This document shows, one piece after another, positions 31,746 through 38,773 of a stretch of DNA of 38,773 bases. The stretch's first letter is position 1. Every line of letters starts with the position of its first letter. A program made the translations under genes and the position numbers. The notes below the pieces were generated by a model, which saw nothing but the letters and a program-made list of their open reading frames with translations, had not been told where the DNA came from and did not search any database. The stretch comes from a virus: IMG/VR virus record IMGVR_UViG_3300009008_000100, positions 1 to 38,773 of that record, one strand, 5' to 3'.

Positions 31746-32311
31746 TGGACGAATACCCAGCCACCGTCACCAACATCTCGGACCCAGAGAAGCGGGGCCG
31801 GATCAAGGTGAAGTGCGAGGCTGTACTCGCCTCTGGTGCCGAGCTACCAGGATGGATTGAGCCGAGCTTCCCGCTTGACGACACCGAGGCTGGGTGGTTC
31901 GGCATCCCCAAGGTAGGCAGCAAGGTCACCCTTGCTCACCGAAGGGGGATCGGCGGGACGGGCCTGGGGAGTCAGATCTCAGCCCGAGTGTTCCAGTGGA
32001 AAGCGGGCTTCAACACGGGCTTACCCAATGAGTTCAAGGACTTGTACGAGGACGGGTGGGGCTTCTACGCAAGCGGGGTCCTGTTCGTGACTGATCGGTC
32101 CACCGGGGAGGTCTATATCAGCAACCCTGGTGGGGCGAAAATAACCCTGACAGCAGCGGGGGATCTCGTGGTGGACATGGCCACCTCAGTAAAGTTAGGA
32201 GGGGAGGCCCTCACCGCCGCGCTTGATGGGGTGGTGACGAAGAGTTGTATCTGTGCCTTCACGGGCGCTCCGCACCCTGATGCGAGTACGTCCGTTATGG
32301 CCAAGAAGTAG
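31742..32311 (+). CDS. Baseplate spike protein, gp5/gpV-like
   Basis: The product is 189 residues, ATG 31742 (ATGA overlap). Residues 5-75 form an OB-fold (DPEKRGRIKVKCEAV, GWFGIPKVGSKVTL). A short beta-helix-like part follows (GGAKITLTAAGDLVVDM). The C-terminus CICAFTGAPHPDASTS contains two Cys and a His that could bind metal at the tip. The spike punctures the outer envelope. There is no lysozyme domain. The usual spike-hub order is kept. Confidence 0.82.
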   Translation: MMDEYPATVTNISDPEKRGRIKVKCEAVLASGAELPGWIEPSFPLDDTEAGWFGIPKVGSKVTLAHRRGIGGTGLGSQISARVFQWKAGFNTGLPNEFKDLYEDGWGFYASGVLFVTDRSTGEVYISNPGGAKITLTAAGDLVVDMATSVKLGGEALTAALDGVVTKSCICAFTGAPHPDASTSVMAKK

Positions 32312-32320
32312 GGGGAGGAT

Positions 32321-32563
32321 ATGCCGCTCACGGACCCAGCCGCGATCACAGCGACCGCCACCCTCATCGTGAACGATCTTGTCCCAGGGCTCCCCGCAGC
32401 TGAGAAGGTCCATGTACAGGCCGCGTGGGAGAAGCTGCTGACGAGGACGATGGCCCACATCCCGGCAAACGGCCAGATCATCACCAACCCAGGCCAGCTG
32501 GTCGCCACACCCGACACCTTGACGGGTACCACCACCGCGCCGGGGACCGGGAGCATCCTATGA
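32321..32563 (+). CDS. Small baseplate-region protein
   Basis: The product is 80 residues, ATG 32321 after GGGGGAGG. It begins with a helical segment and ends in a Thr/Pro/Gly-rich stretch (TLTGTTTAPGTG). It lies between the spike and the gp25-like gene, where several phages carry a small tip or wedge accessory protein. No family was recognised. Confidence 0.55.
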   Translation: MPLTDPAAITATATLIVNDLVPGLPAAEKVHVQAAWEKLLTRTMAHIPANGQIITNPGQLVATPDTLTGTTTAPGTGSIL

Positions 32564-32916
32564 CGGTCAAAGGGATCAGCCTACCGTTCGCAGGGACCCA
32601 TACAGGGGGCCTCGCGACCGCGACCGATGACGGGTACATCAGGCAGCTCTTGCTCACGGCGCTTTCGGACTGCTCCAACGCCAACCCATTCAACGACATC
32701 GGCTTGGGCCAGGATCACGTGTTCCAGCCCAACACCCAGAGATCCAGGGGTCAGATCCTGGTCCGCGTACGCAAGGTGTTTGAGGACTTTGAGCGCCGCA
32801 AGCTCGCACGCCTCAACGGCCAGCCGCGCTGGGGCAAGAGCGAGGACGGGGTGGTCCAGCTCAACGTGAGCTACTACAACCTGGAAACGGACAAGCCTGA
32901 AGAGCTGACCTTGTAG
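32560..32916 (+). CDS. gp25-like baseplate wedge protein
   Basis: The product is 118 residues, start ATG 32560 in an overlap with the previous stop. It contains YIRQLLLTALSDCSNANPF, then RSRGQILVRVRKVFEDFE, and a strand VVQLNVSYYNLETD. These segments fit the gp25/W-type wedge protein that starts sheath assembly and sits at the centre of the baseplate. The next gene, J-like, follows after a short gap, as in P2- and PBSX-type phages. Confidence 0.75.
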   Translation: MTVKGISLPFAGTHTGGLATATDDGYIRQLLLTALSDCSNANPFNDIGLGQDHVFQPNTQRSRGQILVRVRKVFEDFERRKLARLNGQPRWGKSEDGVVQLNVSYYNLETDKPEELTL

Positions 32917-32928
32917 GGGAGAACGACG

Positions 32929-35055
32929 ATGGCGACCATCCCAGATTTTGAGTACACAGCCCGGTATTACTGGGAGATCCTCAAGAGCCTTGAGACATGG
33001 CGGGACGGGAACGTGCCGGGCATCTCTGAGACGAGCCCGTATGAGCCCTTCAACCAGACCCTCCGAGCCTATGCTCTGGTGGGCCACCTCGGGGCCATCG
33101 CCCTGGACGCTGTCGCTCGCGAAACCTTCCTGCCCACCGCCAGGCTCAGGCAGAGCGTCACCTCACTCCTCAAGCTCATCGCCTACCCAGTCAAGAGCGA
33201 CAACCCCTCAGCGGCGCTCCTCCAGGTAGACCTGACCCAGATTTTCCCCGCCACTCAGGAGATCGTCAAGGTCTACTCCAAGTTTGGGACGCTTGGTGTC
33301 GGCGGGGTGGACCCGATCATCTTTGAGTCGCTGGCTGCCGTCGAGATCACGCGGGACGATCAGCCCACCCACGTCTTGGCTGAGGAAGCGGGGGTGTTCG
33401 CAGACCACACGGTGAGCTTCAACGGGGCCATCCCGTTCAACCCATGGGCAGCAGCACCAGCCCCAGGGGACATGTTCTACTTCGGGCACCCAGACATCAT
33501 CTGGGACACCCTTGGCCTCACGATTGGTGTCCCGGCAGTCGGCCTCACGGGGGTGTGGGAGGCATACACCTCGGTGCTGGATCAGACCGAGCCGGATTCG
33601 CTTGGCGTGACCGTGATCGGGCCCACCCTGCGATTCGACATCAACGACCTGTTGGGAACCTCGGACAGAACGGGCGCGGTCGTGAGGGTGAAGCTCCAGG
33701 CCACGGGGACCTACCAGGACCTCACCAGTCAGTGGGACGGCGTGGACAACTACATCGTCACCACAAACTACCTGGGCCAGATCATCCCCTCCACCAACCC
33801 TGGCGACTACCTTGTCGGGGCCAACTGGAGGGAGGTCAGCAGCCTGGTCGATAACACCTCTGACCTCACAGCCACCGGGCTTGTTGAGTGGAAGCCTGTC
33901 GAGCCTCCTGTTCCGGGGGAGTTTTACCCATACTGGGAGAAGACCACCGTCAACAGCCTCTTGGCCCGGTGGCTCAGGTATCGGATCATCTCGGTCGCAG
34001 CCCCGGCATCCCCCACGATAGCGGGCGGGGACTTCACTCAGGGGACTCACACCCTAGACTTCCCCGTTGTCCAAGGGCAAACGTACATCAGAGCCGAGCT
34101 TGCCGTTTCAACGGGTCTCCCCAACCAGAGGTACACGGCGGCTTCCTCGCCATACATTCAGGGCTCCGCTCAGTGCTGGGTGGCGGGGGATGAGTGGTCG
34201 CTGGCTGAGGACTTCCTGTCCTCTGGGCCCCAGTCCCGCCACTTCCTCGCGGATGTCGATGACGACGGCAACGTCACCTATGTCTTCGGGGACGGCACCA
34301 ACGGCAAGATCCCCACGGTTGGGGACTCCATCGAGGTCCAGTACAGGTACGATGCGAGCGAGGACGGCAACGTGGGGGCCTACACCATCGCGAGCAACCG
34401 AGGCGGTGTACCCTACGCCACCAACATCCGGAACATGCTCGCGGCGGCTGGCTGGACACCGAAGGATGGGTACGATGAGGACGATCTGGAGCGCCTCAAG
34501 GTCGCTGGGCCGGCATCGCTTCGGAACCTCGGGAAGGCCATCGCCGCAGAGGACGTTGAGAACCTATCCCTGGACTGGGTGAGCGCGGCGGGCTCCCAGC
34601 CGATTGAGAGGGCCAAGCTGAACGAGGGCACCTATGGGCCCAAGTCATCGCAGCTCCTGGTTGTAGGCACCAACGGGGATCTCCTGTCTTCCGCGGTCAG
34701 GACTGAGCTGGCGGAGTGGTTCAACGGAGGGGAGCGGCTGATCCTGAATCAGAGGGTTGTGGTAGACAACTACATCCCTGTTCCTGTCCCGATTACAGCA
34801 ACCGTGACGGGCGGGGATCAGTCCACCATCGAGAACGCGCTCCAGGTGTACCTTGATCCACTGGCGAGGAAGGCAGACGGGGTGTCGTGGTTCTGGGGCT
34901 TTGGGGATGTCCTCGCTGTGGCCAAGATCATCGCTGTGATCTTCGCTGCCGACTCGGATGTTACCAACGTGGTAATCGCAGCCCCTGCCGCGGATCTGCC
35001 GCTCGCAGCCGATGAGCTCCCTGTCGTGGGTGCGCTCGCGATCACGATAGTGTAG
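32929..35055 (+). CDS. Baseplate J-like protein
   Basis: The product is 708 residues. The N-terminal part (RQSVTSLLKLIAYPV at about residues 66-80) and the C-terminal part (AAGWTPKDGYDEDDLER, VSAAGSQPIERAK) match the J/gp6/XkdT core. Compared with P2 gpJ at about 300 residues, the middle holds insertions. Residues 231-296 form a small beta domain also seen in the tailspike. J-like proteins form the ring of wedges around the hub. ATG 32929 follows GGGGAGAA. Confidence 0.85.
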   Translation: MATIPDFEYTARYYWEILKSLETWRDGNVPGISETSPYEPFNQTLRAYALVGHLGAIALDAVARETFLPTARLRQSVTSLLKLIAYPVKSDNPSAALLQVDLTQIFPATQEIVKVYSKFGTLGVGGVDPIIFESLAAVEITRDDQPTHVLAEEAGVFADHTVSFNGAIPFNPWAAAPAPGDMFYFGHPDIIWDTLGLTIGVPAVGLTGVWEAYTSVLDQTEPDSLGVTVIGPTLRFDINDLLGTSDRTGAVVRVKLQATGTYQDLTSQWDGVDNYIVTTNYLGQIIPSTNPGDYLVGANWREVSSLVDNTSDLTATGLVEWKPVEPPVPGEFYPYWEKTTVNSLLARWLRYRIISVAAPASPTIAGGDFTQGTHTLDFPVVQGQTYIRAELAVSTGLPNQRYTAASSPYIQGSAQCWVAGDEWSLAEDFLSSGPQSRHFLADVDDDGNVTYVFGDGTNGKIPTVGDSIEVQYRYDASEDGNVGAYTIASNRGGVPYATNIRNMLAAAGWTPKDGYDEDDLERLKVAGPASLRNLGKAIAAEDVENLSLDWVSAAGSQPIERAKLNEGTYGPKSSQLLVVGTNGDLLSSAVRTELAEWFNGGERLILNQRVVVDNYIPVPVPITATVTGGDQSTIENALQVYLDPLARKADGVSWFWGFGDVLAVAKIIAVIFAADSDVTNVVIAAPAADLPLAADELPVVGALAITIV

Positions 35056-35070
35056 GGGGAAGGTGGCGCT

Positions 35071-36267
35071 ATGACCGAGCGAATCAACTGGGACGCCTTG
35101 GAGGACTTCGCCACCGAGACTGGCCTGGAATTCCCATGGGCCACCTACGAGTACATCCCCCAGGTGATGCGGGACCAGGATCCGTTCGGCATTTTCAAGG
35201 CGCTGTTCCAGGGGATTCAGGCCGAGATGGAGCTGTACCATACCAAGCTCCACAGGACCACCCAGCTCCAGGACCCGCGCCTGTGTATCCCTGAGGTCCT
35301 CAAGCACCTGAAGGCCAACGTTGGTTTCTCACCTGACCTCGACTACCTGACCGCCAACCTCGATGATGTTGGTCTCAGGAAGCTCATCGCCCTGGCCGTG
35401 GCGATGTGGAAGGAGAAGGGTACCAAGGACGGGATCATCAACATGATCCGCGCCTTCACGGGACGCCCAGCGCTGATGAAGGATTGGTTCGACTACCGCT
35501 GGCTGGTCGGAGTGGGCGGGCAGCTCTGGAACGGCACATACACCGTCGCACCCTGGATTATCGGCGGTCAGTACGGTGTGATGGCGGAGTACCTATCCAG
35601 CATCCGAATCGAGCGGGATCCAACCACTCCGGAGGACCGAGAGGTGATCCGAGGGCTCCTGGATCTCATCCGCCCTGTCCAGGAGAATTTTGAGGTCGCA
35701 TATCCGGACTTCCTTGAGCTGTTCGAGTCGGTCGATAGGTGGACGACGCTCGCGGGCCTCATCGAGGCTATCGAGGCCGACCCGCCCTACATGCGGATGA
35801 CCGGGCCAGCCCTGGTCCTATCCCAGTGGGCCCCTGCTACTCCGCTGTTCCAGATCAACACCCACCTCAAAACGGCGGCGGCAGTCGGCTCCGCGGCAGC
35901 CTTCAACTACATGCTGATGGCAGCCGACCCGCTCAACGGATACATCCTTCAGTTGGTCCAGAGCCCGACCAACACCGTTACACTCTATCGGCGGGTCGCA
36001 GGGGTGGATGTGCCCTTGGGCTCTGCGGTGATACCAAACCTCCTGGATCCCCAGTACTTCTACGGGGTCCAGGTTACAGCCACTCAGACCGCCATTGCGC
36101 AGACCCGACTGCGTGTGGCCATCGACGGACACTTGAAGCTGGATGTCATCGACGCTACCTACAACAGCGGGGACCTGTACCTTGAAGCGGTCACTCCGGA
36201 TCGGTTCATGGCTGAGTTTCTGGAGGCGTTCGATCTACCGCTGCTTGTTGAGTACATCGAGGCATAG
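35071..36267 (+). CDS. Tail protein I-like with C-terminal lectin-like domain
   Basis: The product is 398 residues. Residues 1-220 are the gpI/XkdU part, with WKEKGTKDGIINMIRAFTG at 113-131 as the signature. From about residue 240 a beta-sandwich follows: NYMLMAADPLNGYILQLV, TVTLYRR, LRVAIDGHLKLDVIDATYN, SGDLYLEAV. This looks like a LamG/concanavalin-type domain. The I protein links baseplate and fibres, so the extra domain may bind sugars or a fibre. ATG 35071 follows GGGGGAAGG. The next gene has its own site just after the stop. Confidence 0.8.
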   Translation: MTERINWDALEDFATETGLEFPWATYEYIPQVMRDQDPFGIFKALFQGIQAEMELYHTKLHRTTQLQDPRLCIPEVLKHLKANVGFSPDLDYLTANLDDVGLRKLIALAVAMWKEKGTKDGIINMIRAFTGRPALMKDWFDYRWLVGVGGQLWNGTYTVAPWIIGGQYGVMAEYLSSIRIERDPTTPEDREVIRGLLDLIRPVQENFEVAYPDFLELFESVDRWTTLAGLIEAIEADPPYMRMTGPALVLSQWAPATPLFQINTHLKTAAAVGSAAAFNYMLMAADPLNGYILQLVQSPTNTVTLYRRVAGVDVPLGSAVIPNLLDPQYFYGVQVTATQTAIAQTRLRVAIDGHLKLDVIDATYNSGDLYLEAVTPDRFMAEFLEAFDLPLLVEYIEA

Positions 36268-36276
36268 GAGGATACA

Positions 36277-38773
36277 ATGGGGACGATGGACAGCAGGGCG
36301 AATCTCTACGACAAAAAGATCATGCCTATCGGGATGTTCAAGGAACGCTTCCTGGACTTCCTGGAGACGCTCGTCACCGAGAGATCCGCCAAGCTCTGGC
36401 CCCTCCCAGGTTGGTGGGCGCTCCCCACGGTCGCAGCTGGGGCCGGGAACGACACGCTCACCATCAATGCGGACGGGACCGACGGCACCACCGACGCTGG
36501 GAAGCTGATCAACCTCCACGCCAGTGAGGCTGCGTACCTCACCGACATCCCGTTCCTGAACACCGCGGCGCTCACCTACTATGTGGGGATGCCGTCAGCG
36601 GAGATGCCTGAGGATGTCGAGGTCAACGCGAGGACCGCTGAGGTCGAGTACACCGCCATGGTGAAGCGCCTGGGCCACCGCGAGTACGCAGACCTGGTCG
36701 CAGTTGCTGGGCCGGGGCTCACCATCCGCGTGAACTCGGCAGTGGGCCAGACCATCGACAACACGGGGCGCAAGGTGTCGGTGTGGCTCGTGGATCCCGT
36801 GAGTGGGGACCCGACTGTGGCCATCGAGGAGTGTACTGTGGCCTGGGACGGGGCCAACAACTACATCACCACGACGGGCCACTTCGGCCAGGCCACTCCG
36901 AGCATCGGCGCACACGACTACTACGTCATGCTCCACGGACCCATCGTGACGGAGGCCCTGGACATCGTCTCCAACGTGGAGTGGGCCTACCTCGGGAAGG
37001 TGGTCGGGACGGGTCCTGCTGCGCCCGCGGGCGTGTTCGATCAGACCCAGGTGGTCGTGTTCCCTGCCGGAGGGCTCTGGAACCTGGCCTGGATCCTGGA
37101 GCTTTGCCCCCATGGATACCCCAAGGTGAACGTGAAGACAGATCCGGCGCCAGCGGGACCGGGCGAGAACCAGGTGGGGGTCAAGAACACACCGACAGGG
37201 CTTCAGGCATTCTCGGTTGACGAGTTTGGGATGGTGTACCTCCACGCCGCGCTCGGGGCCGGGATCTCCATGGTGGACTTCGCCAGCGTCGTGAACGACC
37301 CGACAGCGCCCGTGATCTTCCCCATGACGGCGGGCTCTCAGATCCAGATCATCGGGCGGGGGACCGACCTCATCATCGAACAGCTCGGGGCAGACAACAA
37401 CAAGCGGGTCTACATCCAGCACTCCAACCCAGCGCGATTCTTGGACCTCCAGGTCCAGGGCTCCATTGGTGCGGACACAGGGGAGTTCAGGACCGATCCA
37501 GGGGCCACGGTGAACATGAACTTCACCGACGTCATCCTCACCAACCTCCCCATGACTGAGACCGGGGACGTGGCCACACTTCAGGGCTACTCTGGGAGCG
37601 TCAAGGGAACGCTCGATGAGCTGGTCTCGGACTTCTCATATCTGTACCGCTCGGGCGTGTTCGACGGGCTCACCCTCGCAGCCCCAGTCGGCTTGAACCA
37701 GGATGTCCGGAACGGGCTGTGGTTCTTCGACGGGAAGGCATACCCTGCCGCAGGGAACACGGTCACCTACACGGACAACGCGATCAACTACATCTACGTG
37801 GAGAGCGGAGCGCCAGGGACCGTCGTCATCACTACAACACCCGCAAACGTGTGGGCAAACGACGGCTGCCTCATTGGGGTGGGGGAAGCCAAGACTGGCG
37901 CCATCACCTGGTACAAGGACGCTCGCAAGCTGCTCCTCGACAAGGACGTGCGCCCGTACATCACGGTGTCCGATCACGACGAACACAGCCCTGACTTCAA
38001 GACGCTGGAAGGAGCCCTGGCCTGGCTGGACGTGATCTACCCCACGACGGTGTACGGGCTCCCAGACATCGTCATCAAGGGGCTCGTGACGCTCGACCAG
38101 CCCGTCAACATCATCCGAAACTACGTCACGATCCGCGGGGACAACGGGGTGATCGACTGTCCCGCGGGCGGGCTCGCGGCGTTCAACCTCTTTGGCTCAG
38201 GTCTCAGCTTCAAGGACCTGTTGTTCTCGGGCGGGGATCCGGCGTCAGGGCTCGATGTCCTCTTCCAGGCTACGAACGACCTGGAGGACATCACCATTAC
38301 CAGGTGTGCCTGCCTCTCCAGCGCGGACGTTGCGACCATCTGGGAGTCGACTGCGTTTGAGGTCCTGAATCTCCAGATGGAGGACTGCTACTGGAACCCC
38401 AGTGATCGGGGCCTGGTCGGGCTGAACGCCAACAACGAGAGTTGGGACATCATTCGGACCACCTTCGACTACCAGGCGCTGGTGGGCGGTGTACCAGCCA
38501 GAGGGGTCGAGTGGGCCGGGGTCGATATGCGGGTGCGTGACTGCGTGCTCCTGAACAGCCCCGATGGTATCACGGTCACACCCTCGGGCTCGGTCCAGAT
38601 CGCGGGCAATCGGCTCCTCAACCCGTCCAACCGAGGGGTGTGGATCGTCGCTGGCTCAACGGGCTTCGGCCACATCGTCTCCGGCAACTATGTCGACACG
38701 GCTGGCGCCCAGGCGTTCTGGATCAACGACGCACCCTATGCGACGGTGACCGACAACTGGTGTACGGGCTCGG
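36277..38773 (+). CDS. Tailspike or tail fibre with right-handed beta-helix, 3' end cut by window
   Basis: The frame from ATG 36277 (AGGAGG at 36266-36271) is open to the last base, at least 832 residues. Residues 145-220 share a beta domain with the J-like protein. Residues 300-560 are beta-rich, including GSQIQIIGRGTDLIIEQLG and NVNFTDV-type repeats. From about residue 595 the pattern of IKGLVTLDQPVNII, YVTIRGDNGVIDC and later ITVTPSGSVQIAGNRLLN shows a right-handed parallel beta-helix, as in tailspikes that bind or cut surface polysaccharide. Strongly C/G-ending codon use suggests a major virion protein. The C-terminal catalytic or trimer part is missing. Confidence 0.8.
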   Translation, partial: MGTMDSRANLYDKKIMPIGMFKERFLDFLETLVTERSAKLWPLPGWWALPTVAAGAGNDTLTINADGTDGTTDAGKLINLHASEAAYLTDIPFLNTAALTYYVGMPSAEMPEDVEVNARTAEVEYTAMVKRLGHREYADLVAVAGPGLTIRVNSAVGQTIDNTGRKVSVWLVDPVSGDPTVAIEECTVAWDGANNYITTTGHFGQATPSIGAHDYYVMLHGPIVTEALDIVSNVEWAYLGKVVGTGPAAPAGVFDQTQVVVFPAGGLWNLAWILELCPHGYPKVNVKTDPAPAGPGENQVGVKNTPTGLQAFSVDEFGMVYLHAALGAGISMVDFASVVNDPTAPVIFPMTAGSQIQIIGRGTDLIIEQLGADNNKRVYIQHSNPARFLDLQVQGSIGADTGEFRTDPGATVNMNFTDVILTNLPMTETGDVATLQGYSGSVKGTLDELVSDFSYLYRSGVFDGLTLAAPVGLNQDVRNGLWFFDGKAYPAAGNTVTYTDNAINYIYVESGAPGTVVITTTPANVWANDGCLIGVGEAKTGAITWYKDARKLLLDKDVRPYITVSDHDEHSPDFKTLEGALAWLDVIYPTTVYGLPDIVIKGLVTLDQPVNIIRNYVTIRGDNGVIDCPAGGLAAFNLFGSGLSFKDLLFSGGDPASGLDVLFQATNDLEDITITRCACLSSADVATIWESTAFEVLNLQMEDCYWNPSDRGLVGLNANNESWDIIRTTFDYQALVGGVPARGVEWAGVDMRVRDCVLLNSPDGITVTPSGSVQIAGNRLLNPSNRGVWIVAGSTGFGHIVSGNYVDTAGAQAFWINDAPYATVTDNWCTGS

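Overview
The window is one continuous stretch of a tailed, contractile-tail (myovirus-type) bacteriophage genome. Every credible gene is on the + strand, packed with ATGA, TGATG and TTGA stop/start overlaps and strong GGAGG-type ribosome binding sites. The DNA is GC-rich. I see no integrase, repressor, tRNA, CRISPR array or insertion sequence, so lifestyle and host cannot be fixed. The Shine-Dalgarno sites and peptidoglycan-directed lysis genes point to a bacterial host.

Layout: (1) 1-5090 is an early/lysis-like and accessory block. It holds a holin-like membrane protein, a zinc-ribbon protein, a PIG-L family deacetylase, small unknowns, a transglycosylase-like endolysin, a peptidoglycan-binding-domain protein, a stand-alone TSCPD domain of class II ribonucleotide reductase and a thymidylate-kinase-like P-loop kinase. 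(2) 5225-8481 carries four putative virion-surface proteins, one with a Sec-type signal peptide, placed unusually upstream of the terminase. (3) 8585-14577 holds the small and large terminase subunits, the portal, and a MuF head protein fused to a C-terminal HExxH metalloprotease-like domain. (4) 14590-19368 holds an XkdF-type prohead protease, a scaffold-like protein in an overlapping frame, the major capsid protein and two small proteins with lysine-rich tails. (5) 19352-22537 is the neck. (6) 22550-29833 holds a very large tail sheath, the tail tube, a tail assembly chaperone with a -1 frameshift extension, and the tape measure. (7) 29837-38773 is the baseplate (LysM protein, hub, spike, gp25-like, J-like, I-like), followed by a beta-helix tailspike cut by the window edge.

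The order portal - XkdF protease - capsid - neck - sheath - tube - chaperone - tape measure - LysM - hub - spike - gp25 - J - I follows the PBSX-like contractile-tail plan. The genes act together to package DNA through the terminase/portal, mature the capsid by protease and scaffold, and build a long contractile tail.

The most distinctive points are: a canonical T_TTT_TTC slippery site that extends the tail chaperone to the base before the tape-measure gene; the MuF-zincin fusion, a candidate injected effector; the split of a protease-associated motif onto the scaffold frame; a roughly 75-residue domain shared by the J-like baseplate protein and the tailspike; and a lectin-like C-terminus on the gpI-like protein.
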